Counted from the first letter of the stretch, positions 32,127 to 40,928 are shown. The stretch is DNA of 40,941 nt from Bacteroidales bacterium M3 (GCA_001689445.1 LUJN01000009.1:1-40941), one strand, 5' to 3'. Made by a program: numbers and translations. The notes: generated by a model from the letters alone, not told the origin.

Positions 32127-33095
32127 CTATAGGTCGTTTTTTCCTTCGTTTGTATAAATTGGTGCAGTCTTGCCCGTCTCATGCGTGGCCGTGCATTTGT
32201 CAGCACCGCCGAGGGCCACTGACGGGCGCCGTCCTTCCATCGACAGCCGCTGCATCATCGGTATCGACAGTTGCTTGCGGCGTGAGGTGTAGCTGATGGC
32301 GTCGTTGGGGCACACGGGAAGACAGTCAAAGCAGTTGATGCACCGCGACGAGTCCACTACATGGTCGCGCAGGTCGATGCAATGAGCCTTGCACGCGTGC
32401 TCGCATCGGTGACATTGTATGCATTTGTCCGTGTCGATGTCGATGTGAAACACCGAGTGGCGCGATATGAGGCTCAGTGTCGCCCCTACGGGGCAGAGCG
32501 TGTTGCAGAAGCGGCGGCCTGTCGCGGCGGCGAATATCACCACTACGGCAAGCATCATGGCCGACAGGAGTATACCTGTCATGCCGGCCTTAGCGGCTAT
32601 GACACACCACCCCGTGTCATTGGTCCCGACGAGTCTCGCGCACCATCCCGCCACGGGGGCTACGAGATTGTCAATCATGCCGGCATATGCGCTGTAGGGG
32701 TCTATGACAGCAATCGCGGCGGGAATACCGCCCATCAGAACCATCACAGAGGCCGCAAGTACCATGTACCGGAAGGCGTTGAGCGGCGCGGCATAGCGGT
32801 AGAGCCTCTTGTGTCGCGGACGCAGCCACATGGCTATGCGTGCTATGATGTCCTGCAGGGTGCCGAGAGGGCAGATGGAGGAGCAGTAGACGCGCCCGAA
32901 CATGAGGGTGAGCAGCAGCCAGAAGCAGAATACCCCCATGTTGAATGCGAGTGCTGCCGGGATAAACTGCCAGCGGCCGAGAATCCCCGTCACGCCATAT
33001 CCCTTGGCCGCGCTGCACACGAGCAACAGGGTAAGCGCCACAAAAATGATGAGTGACACCACAATACGCGATATTTTGAGCAATCGTCCTGTCAT
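32127..33095 (-). CDS. Membrane 4Fe-4S protein, NapH/YccM-like
   Basis: This 322-residue protein has about five transmembrane helices (VVSLIIFVALTLLLVCSA, FNMGVFCFWLLLTLMFG, MVLAASVMVLMGGIPAAIAV and others). Membrane-side Cys-rich loops are CSSICPLG and CNTLCPVGA. Two ferredoxin-type 4Fe-4S clusters lie near residues 225-275: CIQCHRCEHACKAHC and CINCFDCLPVCP. The layout is that of NapH-type quinol-linked electron carriers. The electron donor and acceptor are unknown. It is the first gene of a transcript with thyA, folA, the antiporter and the flavodiiron protein. An electron route toward the flavodiiron enzyme is a possible but unproven reason for the grouping. Confidence 0.88.
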   Translation of the reverse strand: MTGRLLKISRIVVSLIIFVALTLLLVCSAAKGYGVTGILGRWQFIPAALAFNMGVFCFWLLLTLMFGRVYCSSICPLGTLQDIIARIAMWLRPRHKRLYRYAAPLNAFRYMVLAASVMVLMGGIPAAIAVIDPYSAYAGMIDNLVAPVAGWCARLVGTNDTGWCVIAAKAGMTGILLSAMMLAVVVIFAAATGRRFCNTLCPVGATLSLISRHSVFHIDIDTDKCIQCHRCEHACKAHCIDLRDHVVDSSRCINCFDCLPVCPNDAISYTSRRKQLSIPMMQRLSMEGRRPSVALGGADKCTATHETGKTAPIYTNEGKNDL

Positions 33096-33102
33096 CCCGT
33101 TA

Positions 33103-33134
33103 CAAAATTACTCCATCCTCCCCACACCGCCAAA
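33103..33134 (-). promoter_or_regulatory. Consensus promoter giving a near-leaderless transcript
   Basis: On the minus strand TTTG (33134-33131), a 20-bp spacer and TAATTTTG (33110-33103) match both promoter boxes exactly. The -7 box ends only 7 bp before the ATG at 33095. Transcription should start within a few bases of the start codon, so the message would be leaderless or nearly so. Confidence 0.65.
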
Positions 33135-33159
33135 TAATTGTGGGATTATAACATAACGA

Positions 33160-33211
33160 AAGCCAAGCCCTGGGCATTGGCGCGATGGAGCGTGTGCCCG
33201 AGGCTTGGCTT
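33160..33211. other. Long stem-loop in the gap after the DUF5689 operon
   Basis: The outer arms AAGCCAAGCC (33160-33169) and GGCTTGGCTT (33202-33211) and the inner arms GGGC (33172-33175) and GCCC (33196-33199) form a two-part stem with a 20-nt apical loop. It has no clear T-tract. It may end transcription from the DUF5689 operon or be part of a small structured RNA. Confidence 0.4.
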
Positions 33212-33246
33212 ACTGGGATTTTGCAGGACTGCCAATTTCTCAGCTT

Positions 33247-33319
33247 GTAGGGACATGCCTTTGGCATGTGGAATAAGCAAATAGTTGAATCACAGTTCAC
33301 ATGCCAAGCATGTCCCTAC
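33247..33319. repeat. REP/BIME-like inverted pair, ACATGCC family, copy 2 (one unit decayed)
   Basis: GTAG at 33247 heads an intact hairpin (ACATGCC, TTT, GGCATGT), and CTAC at 33316-33319 closes the inverse. The right unit has lost three bases in the loop region (CATGCC-AA-GCATG), so its hairpin is shorter. Compare 11148-11222. Confidence 0.6.
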
Positions 33320-33361
33320 TCTAATAATCGACTGTCCCTCATATGTTACAATATGGCGGCT

Positions 33362-35914
33362 TTATTTCACGATTACGTTGTCGACACACCATGTGGCGTA
33401 GTTGCCGGCGGGGTCAACGGAGGCGGCGTAGCGGAAACCGATGTAGAATGTGCCGGAGGCGGCGCTGAGGGACAACGTGCCCGAGTTTTCCCACGACGAG
33501 TAGCCGCTTGCCGGGGCGGTTGCCAGTGTCGGGTTGAGGCGTGTCTTGCCGGCTGTGGCGGGATCGGCCGAGGTGAGAATGTAGACCTCAAGTGAGGATG
33601 TTGAACTGCCGTAGCCGTTTACTTGTGTGACAAATTCCAGCGTTTTGGCGGTCAGCTTGTCGGCAGCTATGGGCGGCGAAATCAGCCACGAGTCAAACGG
33701 GGCTGTGCCCTTGTAGCCGGTGCATGCGGCGTAGTTATTGTTGTTGAATGTCGGGATGTACCACTCCTTGTTGCCCTCGATGATTTTGAGCGTCCATCCG
33801 GCAGGGATGTTGGTGGATGCATCGAATGTCTCGTCAATCGACGCCACGGGATCAGCCGGAGTGACGGGAGTGTCCGAACCGCCCTCTATCTTGTAGGCGG
33901 TCGCCGACTTCAAGCCTGCCGTTCCAAAGTAATTCTCGATAGAGCCGTTGAGCGCCACTTTCTTGCCGAAGTTGTCGGGATGGTCGGCGAGGTTGAGCGC
34001 GGAGCGCACGGAGCCTGTAGGCAATTGCACGGGGATGCACTGCGACAGGTCGGTCGTGCCGGGGGCATCAGCCAGCAGCAGGTTGGTCTTGACCGTGGCA
34101 TCGGCCGAGAAGTGGGCGCCCGATGAGAGCACCTGACCCTCGACCCATCCGACAATATATCCCGCTATCCATGCGGTGCCCGTGGCGCTGCCGTTGTTGA
34201 CTTGCGCGATGGTGTAGGGGGCATCCTCCGTGCCCTTGCCGTCACCGCCGGGGGTGGGGGTGTCGCCACCGCCGGCAAGTTTGTATGCCGTGGCCGACTT
34301 CAGGCCGGTTGCACCGAAGTATTTCTCTACCGAGGCATTGAGGCTCACCTGTTTGCCGAGGTTGTCGGGATGGTTGACAAGGTTGAGGGCTGTGCGTACG
34401 CTACCGCTGGGCAACTGCACGGGGAGGCACTTTGCAAGGTCGGTTTCGCCGGGATTGGCGGCGATGAGTATGTTGGAGTTGACTGTGGCGGGAACCGAGA
34501 AGCGTGCCCCGTCAGAGAGGGTCTTGCCGTCAATCCAGCCTACGATATAGCCTGTCACCCATGTTGTGCCGGTGGCCGTACCATTGAGCACCTGTGCAAC
34601 GGAGTAGGGATTGGCTTCCGTGCCGTCACCGTCGGGGGTGGGAGTGTCGCCGCCGGGGACATCGACACCCTCAATCTTGAACTCGGTTGCCGAGCCGCTG
34701 TTGTTGGCGATGCCGTTGGCGTTCATGTACTTGTCAAATGAGCCGTTGACCGTGATTTCACGTCCGAGCAATTCGGGATGGGCTTTCAGGTTGCCATATT
34801 CCTGCAATGCCGAGCCTTGCGGGAGCGGCATCACGAAGCACTCGCTGATGTTGTGGCAGTCGGCGGTCGGGCCGATGACGAGAGTGTTGGAGAGCGTGAA
34901 GGGGGCATCCCACTCGATGTCGTCGTTGCCGGCAATCTCTGTCACCTCGGGGGCGACTACGCCTACGATATAGCCCTTCATCCAGCCGCTTGCGCTCTGT
35001 CCCACGAGTTCGCGGGCCTGATCGACTGTGTAGGGGTTATCCTCCGTGCCGGGGGCAGTGGTGGGGTTGCCGAAGTTCATGCAGTCGCTCTTGGAGCGGA
35101 GCAGTAGCTGCCATGCGTTGTTGTAGTAGCTGAGTATCGCCACCACGTCGCCGTGACCCTCGGGGAGTATCGCGCTCTTGAATGAGGCATAGTTGCTGTT
35201 GCGCACGACGATGCTGTTGCCGTGCGAGTCCATAAGTGTGCGGCTGGTCGAGGCGTCGCTCTCGGAGAACGGCAGCTCGCCGCCGCCCTCGAAGTAGACG
35301 TCGTTGAGCCTGATGAGCTGTCCCTGCCACTTGCGCAGCCCGGCGGGAGCCATCGAGGAGTTAAGCTCGGTCAGTGTCGTGAGCACTGTATCGACCTTTG
35401 ACGGCTCGGGGAGTCCGTTGAGCTGGCTGTGGAGCTTGAACATCTCCAACGGCAGACGGCCTGCCTGCCAGCCGTAGCGGGTGCTGTAGTCGGGGAATCC
35501 GAGCTGCTGCAGGCCGCTGTACTTGCCGAGGTAGAGGTCGGTCATGTCGATGACGATTTCCTGTCCGATGCGGTAGGTGTTGTTCATCGAGTTGGCGTCG
35601 ATTGACATCGAGAGTGCCGACGTTGCGTCCTGTATGACGAGGCTCTTGAATATGTTGCCGCTCTCGTCGGAACTGATGACGCGTCCGGCGATGATGACAT
35701 GTTCGCCCGATGCGGTGAGCTTCACCGTGTCGATATAGTTGTCGGCGTCGCTCCAGTATTGCTCTTTTAGTTCGAGGATGCTCGTGTTGGCGGTCATCGT
35801 CGCCTTGGGCACATCGAGCGCGGGGGCGTCGAAGTCGTCCTGGCACGCGGAGAATATCGCCGCTGCCATGCCGGCCGCCACCGCAAGGGTATATAATCTG
35901 ATTGTTTTCATCAT
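33362..35914 (-). CDS. Multidomain lipoprotein: DUF5689, three DUF6359-like modules, C-terminal adhesin-type domain
   Basis: This 850-residue protein has a lipoprotein signal (VAAGMAAAIFSAC, then QDDFDAP) with acidic text suggesting surface display. Residues about 40-285 are a DUF5689 unit (VIIAGRVISSDESGNIFKSL, LGKYSGLQQLG, LRKWQGQLIRLNDVYFEGGG, WQLLLRSKSDC). Three related modules of about 110-130 residues follow (near 286-418, 430-550 and 560-680), with the pattern Y-T/S-V/I-A/D-QV/A, GYIVG and VxLPxGS. The second and third are close duplicates. Linkers are GDTPTP-type. The last 155 residues (DETFDASTNIPAGWTLK, FDSWLISPPI, WCVDNVIVK) resemble a choice-of-anchor/cleaved-adhesin beta-sandwich. 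DUF5689 and DUF6359 are thought to be OB-fold-like. It is the third gene of an operon behind a TonB receptor. The ligand is unknown. Confidence 0.85.
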   Translation of the reverse strand: MMKTIRLYTLAVAAGMAAAIFSACQDDFDAPALDVPKATMTANTSILELKEQYWSDADNYIDTVKLTASGEHVIIAGRVISSDESGNIFKSLVIQDATSALSMSIDANSMNNTYRIGQEIVIDMTDLYLGKYSGLQQLGFPDYSTRYGWQAGRLPLEMFKLHSQLNGLPEPSKVDTVLTTLTELNSSMAPAGLRKWQGQLIRLNDVYFEGGGELPFSESDASTSRTLMDSHGNSIVVRNSNYASFKSAILPEGHGDVVAILSYYNNAWQLLLRSKSDCMNFGNPTTAPGTEDNPYTVDQARELVGQSASGWMKGYIVGVVAPEVTEIAGNDDIEWDAPFTLSNTLVIGPTADCHNISECFVMPLPQGSALQEYGNLKAHPELLGREITVNGSFDKYMNANGIANNSGSATEFKIEGVDVPGGDTPTPDGDGTEANPYSVAQVLNGTATGTTWVTGYIVGWIDGKTLSDGARFSVPATVNSNILIAANPGETDLAKCLPVQLPSGSVRTALNLVNHPDNLGKQVSLNASVEKYFGATGLKSATAYKLAGGGDTPTPGGDGKGTEDAPYTIAQVNNGSATGTAWIAGYIVGWVEGQVLSSGAHFSADATVKTNLLLADAPGTTDLSQCIPVQLPTGSVRSALNLADHPDNFGKKVALNGSIENYFGTAGLKSATAYKIEGGSDTPVTPADPVASIDETFDASTNIPAGWTLKIIEGNKEWYIPTFNNNNYAACTGYKGTAPFDSWLISPPIAADKLTAKTLEFVTQVNGYGSSTSSLEVYILTSADPATAGKTRLNPTLATAPASGYSSWENSGTLSLSAASGTFYIGFRYAASVDPAGNYATWCVDNVIVK

Positions 35915-35938
35915 TGTCTGGTTAAATGGTTTTTGGCG

Positions 35939-37963
35939 TTATTCAAATGCGTATTCCTTTACCGATCTCACGCCGTTGACCTTGAAATATTTCTCAAACG
36001 AGCCGTTGAGTTTGACTTTCTTACCGAAGTTGCCCTCGTTGTCGACAAGGTTGAGAGCGGCACGCACGGCCCCGCTCGGCAACTGTACGGGCACGCACTG
36101 TGCCACGTCGGTCACTCCGGCTGAGGCTGCGATGAGGAGGTTGGTGCTTGAAGTGGCCGGGAGGGTGAACTTTGCGCCCGATTCGAGGGCGGGGCCGTCG
36201 ACCCAACCTACGACGTAGCCCTCAACCCATCCCGTGCCTGTGGCTGTTCCGTCAATCACCTGTGCGACCGTGAAGACGGTAGTGTCGTCGGGGTTGTCAG
36301 GAGTGTCCGGGTTATCGGGGGTATCCGGGTTGTCGGGCGTGTCGGGATTGTCCGGCGTCACGCCGTCAAAGTCGTAGCAGTCGGCTGCCGAGTTGAGCAG
36401 CAGCTGCCACGTTCCGTTGAAGTAGCTGACGATAGCCTTAACCTTGCCTGTGCCCTTGGGGAGTGTCTCTCCCTTGAAGGTGGCATAGTTGCTCGTGCGC
36501 ACGATGATGGTGTTGCCCGAGGCATCCACAAGGGTGCGGTTGGAGGTGGAGGAGGCATCGGAGAATGTCTCGTTACCGCCGTTCTGGAAATGTACGTTGT
36601 CGAGCTGCACGTAGCGTCCCTGCCACTGGCGCAGGGCGTCGGGGGCTTGGGTCAGGGCGGCGATGGTGACTGTAACCGGCTGTACGGCAGACGGGTCGGC
36701 GGTGCCGTCACTCTGGGCGTTGGCCTGAAGTTGTGCGAGACCCATGCGCCCTATCTGTGCCCCGAACTGTTCGGAGGTTTCAGATATGCCACACTGCTGC
36801 CATCCGGCATACTTGCCTATATAAAGCCCCGTTAGGTCGACGGTCACTTCCTGACCGAGGGGATAGGTCTGGTATATCTTGGAGGCGTTGATGGAGAATG
36901 TCAATGCTGCCGTGGCATCTTCGATGACGAGGTACTTGTATATGTTGCCAGATTCGTCGGAGCTGACAACGCGCCCCTTGATGATGTAGTGGCTGCCGTC
37001 GGCCTTTGTACCCACCTCGGTGGCATAGTTGGTCGCGTCGTCCCAGAAGGCGGTCTTAACTTCCATGATGGTTGAGTTGGCTTCTCCTATCGGGCCGACA
37101 GGCTCGTCGCCTCCACCATTCTCAAATCCCGTGCAATCCTCCTTGGAACGGAGCAACAGCTGCCATCCCGAGCCGAAGTAGCTGAGGATGCCGGTTACAG
37201 AGCCTGTTCCGGCGGGGAGCTTGTCGGCGGCAAATGTGGCATAGCCGCTGTTGCGCACGGTCAGCTTCTTGCCCGAGGCCGACACGAGGTTGCGGTTGGT
37301 GTTGTTGGTGCCGTCGGCGAATGTGAGTGTGCCGCCTCCCTCGAAGGAAACGTTGTCAAATCTCACCAGCTGGCTCTGCCAGCGTATTACGCCGGGGGTA
37401 TCGCCCGATGCGGGCAGGTCGTCGATTGACATCGGCAGCACTTCCACTGCCTCAGGGTCGGGATAGCCCGAGAACTGCATGTGCTCGCGGAAGAATGCCG
37501 GCTGCATGAAGGTGGTCTGAGTGCCGTATTTCTCAGTCACCTCGGCCTCGCCGAGCTGCTGCAGGCCGCTGTACTTGCCTATGGTCATTCCCGTGAGGTC
37601 AATCACGATTTTCTGTCCCACGGGATAAGTCTCAAACATCTGCGTGGCGTTGATTGACATCGCCAATGCGCCCGACTCGTCCTGGATGACGAGGCTCTTG
37701 TAGATATTGTTGCTCTGGTCGGAGCTGATGACGCGCCCGGCTATGACGATATGCTCCTCCTCGCCGTCGGCGTTGACCTTGGTCCCGATCTCGGTGGCGT
37801 AGTTGGCGTCGTTCTGCCAGTAGAGGGTCTTCACCTCGTTGATGGTGGAGTTGACCTCGGGCATCTCGGGCAACGCCAGCGGGGGACGGTCGAAGTCGTT
37901 GCTGCACGCCGTCATGCCGGCTGCCAGCAGCAACATTCCTATATATTTGGTGTATTGTCTCAT
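35939..37963 (-). CDS. Multidomain lipoprotein: two DUF5689 units and one DUF6359-like module
   Basis: This 674-residue lipoprotein (MLLLAAGMTAC, then SNDFDRPPLA) has two tandem DUF5689 copies, about residues 38-285 and 298-540. Each contains a GRV-[IV]-SSD block, GKYxGxQQ, RxWQxxxVxxDNVxFxxGG and WQLLL. A Pro/Asp linker of PDNPDT repeats (about 541-566) leads to one C-terminal DUF6359-like module of about 110 residues (VAQVIDGTATGTGWVEGYVV, VQLPSGAVRAALNLVDN). That module is very close to the ones in the next protein. The gene starts 42 bp after the TonB receptor gene and ends 24 bp before the 850-residue lipoprotein gene starts. A surface binding role with the receptor is inferred. Confidence 0.85.
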   Translation of the reverse strand: MRQYTKYIGMLLLAAGMTACSNDFDRPPLALPEMPEVNSTINEVKTLYWQNDANYATEIGTKVNADGEEEHIVIAGRVISSDQSNNIYKSLVIQDESGALAMSINATQMFETYPVGQKIVIDLTGMTIGKYSGLQQLGEAEVTEKYGTQTTFMQPAFFREHMQFSGYPDPEAVEVLPMSIDDLPASGDTPGVIRWQSQLVRFDNVSFEGGGTLTFADGTNNTNRNLVSASGKKLTVRNSGYATFAADKLPAGTGSVTGILSYFGSGWQLLLRSKEDCTGFENGGGDEPVGPIGEANSTIMEVKTAFWDDATNYATEVGTKADGSHYIIKGRVVSSDESGNIYKYLVIEDATAALTFSINASKIYQTYPLGQEVTVDLTGLYIGKYAGWQQCGISETSEQFGAQIGRMGLAQLQANAQSDGTADPSAVQPVTVTIAALTQAPDALRQWQGRYVQLDNVHFQNGGNETFSDASSTSNRTLVDASGNTIIVRTSNYATFKGETLPKGTGKVKAIVSYFNGTWQLLLNSAADCYDFDGVTPDNPDTPDNPDTPDNPDTPDNPDDTTVFTVAQVIDGTATGTGWVEGYVVGWVDGPALESGAKFTLPATSSTNLLIAASAGVTDVAQCVPVQLPSGAVRAALNLVDNEGNFGKKVKLNGSFEKYFKVNGVRSVKEYAFE
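36283..36360 (-). repeat. Imperfect 18-bp tandem repeat encoding a PDNPDT linker
   Basis: About four copies of an 18-bp unit encode (PDNPDT)n between the second DUF5689 unit and the C-terminal module. The copies differ at third codon positions, so the array is old or selected at the protein level. Repeat number could vary between strains. Confidence 0.6.
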
Positions 37964-38005
37964 ATGTGATATGCTTTATCAGGATAGGTTACAGTGACAG
38001 CGCGG

Positions 38006-40762
38006 TCAGAAGCGCACGCCGACATTGGCGAATATTCTGATGCCCTGCGCATAGTTGTACTTGTTGGGGAACTTGGTTGTGGTGAAGTTGTCGGTGTCGA
38101 GGCGTCCCTGCTGGTAGCCGTAGGTCTGTATCTTTCGGTTGTTGAGCAGGTTGGTCGCGCTCACGTTGATGTTGAGCGACACGCGGCGGTTGAGGTAGAT
38201 GAGCTTGCCCACCGAGGCGTTGAGCACGAAAGCGTCGTTGAGTTTCTCCTGTTCCGTGATGTCGTCGAGCATCGCCTCAAGCTGCTCGGGTGAGTTGACC
38301 ACGCCGAGTATCTCGGGGAGCATCTCATGACGCTGGGGGGATACGTTGACGTAGGCGTCGCCCATCAGCGAGGCGTTGATGTTGAAGAACCACATGTGGG
38401 GGGCGGCCCAATCTATGCCGAGGTTGCCGGCTGCCTGGGGTGTGCCGCCTACAAAGTAGTTCTTGAGGTACACGGTAGTGTAGACGTCGGCCTCTTGCCC
38501 GTTCTCATAGGAGCGCACACCGGTGGGACGGTTCTTGTACTGGTAGCGGGCATATGTGCCGGCGAATGTGGCAGTCAGCGACGGGGTGATCTTGTAGGCC
38601 ATGCCCAGCTCAAATCCCTTGTAGGTTTGTCGCACGTTGGTGAGGGCATAGTTGAGGAATGTCCCGTAGCGGTCGTCATAGTAGGAGAATCGCTCGGAGA
38701 GGTTGTACATGTTGGTCCAGAACGCGCTCAGGCTTCCACGGAAGCGGCGGTAGGCCCAGTTGTAGGAGATGTCGCCCGAGAGGATGCGCTCGTTTGACAG
38801 GCCGGGTATCGCGCCGTCCTTGGTGCGCGGCGAGATGTAGACGTTCTCAAATTGCGGGGCGCGGGTCTCGTACAGGCCGTGTATCGACCAGAAGTTGCGT
38901 CCGTCGGCCTTGTAGGTCGCGCCGAAGTTGATGCCCACGTTGTCAAACTTGTGGGTTGATCCCTTGCCGTAGGAGTTTTCAGGCGCGCGGCCATTCTGCA
39001 TGTGGCCGTCGCGGTAGTACTGCGTGAAGCCGAATTTCAGTCCGTAGTTTATATCGACCTTGGGCAGGTTGATGACATTCTGCATCCATGCGTTGACGTT
39101 GACATAGTGGATGTCATAGTCCCAGCCAAACTTGTCCCCCTTGCCGACGATGCGGTTGGGGTTGCGCAGGTCGTTCTGCAGCAGTCCCGGCTGGTCGGGG
39201 AAGTCGCGCTCGGAGAACTTGTCGATGTCGACCCAGTACTCGGCACCGAGGAGGTCGCGCACGGTCTTGAAGTAGCTCGTCTTGGCGTAGCGGAACGACA
39301 GGCCACCCTGCAGGCTGAGGATGTCGCTCACGCGGTGGTTGACGGTTGAGCCGAGCGAGAAATTCCACTGGCGCGTAACCTGGTTTTCAAGCATGTAGGA
39401 GGCGCGGTGGGCGTAGGGATTGTCGGCTGTCTGCGGCTTCATGTTGTTGAGGTAGTTGGCCTGGTACATGGCGTCCCAGTCGAGCTGGCGCACAGACTCG
39501 TCGTTGCGCCACAGGTCGGTGTACAGGTCGTAAAGCTCGGGGTCGGAGGCATACCACGACGGGAGGTAGCGGTAATAGTCGGGACGCGGGTCGGCGACAT
39601 TGTTGCCCCAGTTGAGCTGTGAGCGGGAGTTGTGGACATATCCCACCATCATGCCGGTGTTTACCTTGGTGAGGCTTGACGGGGTCCATACCCAGTTGAG
39701 CATCCCCGTGGGGGCAAAACGCTCGGTGATGCGTGCGGCGCGTTTCTTGCCGTCCTGCCATCCCCAGTTGGGGTTGTAGAGGTAGTTGTCGGCAAGTTCG
39801 TAGCACTCCTTGAATGTCGGCGAGCCGCCCGCGCTCTGCATCGGGGCCATGTAGAATGTCAGGGCCAGCGAGTGCTGCGGGTTGAATACTTTCTGTGCCC
39901 CGAGCATAAGGCCGAGCGCGTTGTAGAAAGATCCGGGCATGATGCCCTCCTTGGCGTATCGTCCCGAGATGCTGCCGACAAACGCCCAGCCGTGCTTGTT
40001 GACGCCGGTGGCGTAGGTCGCCATGGCGCGGAGCATGTAGGAGCCGTTGCTGTAGCTTATCGAGCCGTTGAATCCGGGTGCGAAGTCGGCGGCAAGGGTG
40101 TTGATATTGGTTGATGAGCCGATGCGGGCAAACCCGAATGGGGTGGCATCCATTCCTAATATTGTAGTCTTGTTGCGGAACGCGCGGTTGAGACCGCCTA
40201 TCGACCAGTAGTTGAATCGGCCGCGTGTCGGGTCGTTCATCTCGATGCCGTTGATGTAGGTGGCGTCGTAGCGCGAGTCATATCCGCGCACGCGGAAGTA
40301 CATCGGCTGGAAGTTGTAGGAGGCGGTCGAGTAGTACACGTTGTCGGTGGCCCCGAGCAGTGTACCTATCGACTGGTTGGCCCCCTCGTCGTTGTCGAGG
40401 TCGCTCTCGTCAAACATCAGGTCCTCGTCCTCCTGGTCATATTGGCCGAAGGCTTCGGCCGACAATGCGATTGTTCCGAGGTCGGTGATGTGTCCCATGG
40501 TGACAGAGACATGGTTTACGTAGTCGCGGTAGCCATAGGCTACGACCGACAGCAGGTCCTCTCCCGGGGCGGCGCCGCTGATGCGGAAATCTCCGGCGGG
40601 ACCGGTGGTGACATAAATGCCCTGTTCGGCAAGCATGACGCTGGCGCCCGGTATCGGGGAGCCTGTAGCGGAATCGACCACCATGCCCGAGATACCCGTG
40701 TTTTGCGCCCACATCGGCAAAGTCGCCGACAGCAGCAGTAGCAAAAACAGTTTAAGTCTCAT
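38006..40762 (-). CDS. TonB-dependent outer-membrane receptor with CarboxypepD_reg-like domain
   Basis: This 918-residue protein has a signal peptide (LFLLLLLSATLPMWAQ). A regulatory beta-sandwich follows (residues about 22-105, GISGMVVDSATGSPIPGASVML), then an acidic stretch (DQEDEDLMFDESDLDNDEG). The plug has FRVRGYDSRYDATYINGIEMNDP, and the barrel ends IRIFANVGVRF. It is shorter than SusC-type porins and lacks their hallmark plug text, and no SusD gene follows. It is instead cotranscribed with the two OB-fold-type lipoproteins. TonB receptors import large or scarce solutes. The ligand here is unknown. Confidence 0.9.
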   Translation of the reverse strand: MRLKLFLLLLLSATLPMWAQNTGISGMVVDSATGSPIPGASVMLAEQGIYVTTGPAGDFRISGAAPGEDLLSVVAYGYRDYVNHVSVTMGHITDLGTIALSAEAFGQYDQEDEDLMFDESDLDNDEGANQSIGTLLGATDNVYYSTASYNFQPMYFRVRGYDSRYDATYINGIEMNDPTRGRFNYWSIGGLNRAFRNKTTILGMDATPFGFARIGSSTNINTLAADFAPGFNGSISYSNGSYMLRAMATYATGVNKHGWAFVGSISGRYAKEGIMPGSFYNALGLMLGAQKVFNPQHSLALTFYMAPMQSAGGSPTFKECYELADNYLYNPNWGWQDGKKRAARITERFAPTGMLNWVWTPSSLTKVNTGMMVGYVHNSRSQLNWGNNVADPRPDYYRYLPSWYASDPELYDLYTDLWRNDESVRQLDWDAMYQANYLNNMKPQTADNPYAHRASYMLENQVTRQWNFSLGSTVNHRVSDILSLQGGLSFRYAKTSYFKTVRDLLGAEYWVDIDKFSERDFPDQPGLLQNDLRNPNRIVGKGDKFGWDYDIHYVNVNAWMQNVINLPKVDINYGLKFGFTQYYRDGHMQNGRAPENSYGKGSTHKFDNVGINFGATYKADGRNFWSIHGLYETRAPQFENVYISPRTKDGAIPGLSNERILSGDISYNWAYRRFRGSLSAFWTNMYNLSERFSYYDDRYGTFLNYALTNVRQTYKGFELGMAYKITPSLTATFAGTYARYQYKNRPTGVRSYENGQEADVYTTVYLKNYFVGGTPQAAGNLGIDWAAPHMWFFNINASLMGDAYVNVSPQRHEMLPEILGVVNSPEQLEAMLDDITEQEKLNDAFVLNASVGKLIYLNRRVSLNINVSATNLLNNRKIQTYGYQQGRLDTDNFTTTKFPNKYNYAQGIRIFANVGVRF

Positions 40763-40799
40763 AAATAAGGTTATTAATTAGAAAAAAGGAAATTTTTGT

Positions 40800-40830
40800 C
40801 AAATATAATCAACAAATTTGAAACTGTCAA
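40800..40830 (-). promoter_or_regulatory. Predicted promoter of the TonB receptor/DUF5689 operon
   Basis: On the minus strand a perfect -7 box, TATATTTG, lies at 40807-40800. A TTG-containing -33 region lies at about 40830-40828, 20 bp upstream. The leader to the ATG at 40762 would be about 33 nt. No copy of the fructan operator repeat is present, so this operon is regulated separately. Confidence 0.5.
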
Positions 40831-40913
40831 TACCCCCGCTATATTCCCCCTGCGGATTTTTTTCCCTTTGGAGTACTATGCTCGTAATAAATGTATGGCA
40901 CGCTGGACGAACA

Positions 40914-40928
40914 GTAGGGTCGCGACCC
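40914..40928. repeat. Short GGTCGCGACC-type REP unit near the right edge
   Basis: GTAG followed by the palindrome GGTCGCGACC matches the first half of the units at 24116 and 27998, but lacks the CT loop and the second arm. A partner unit, if any, would lie beyond the window. Confidence 0.45.

Noticed and set aside
32361..33056. 231-codon plus-strand open frame
   Set aside because: It is antisense to the 4Fe-4S protein, whose cysteine motifs and membrane segments are clear.
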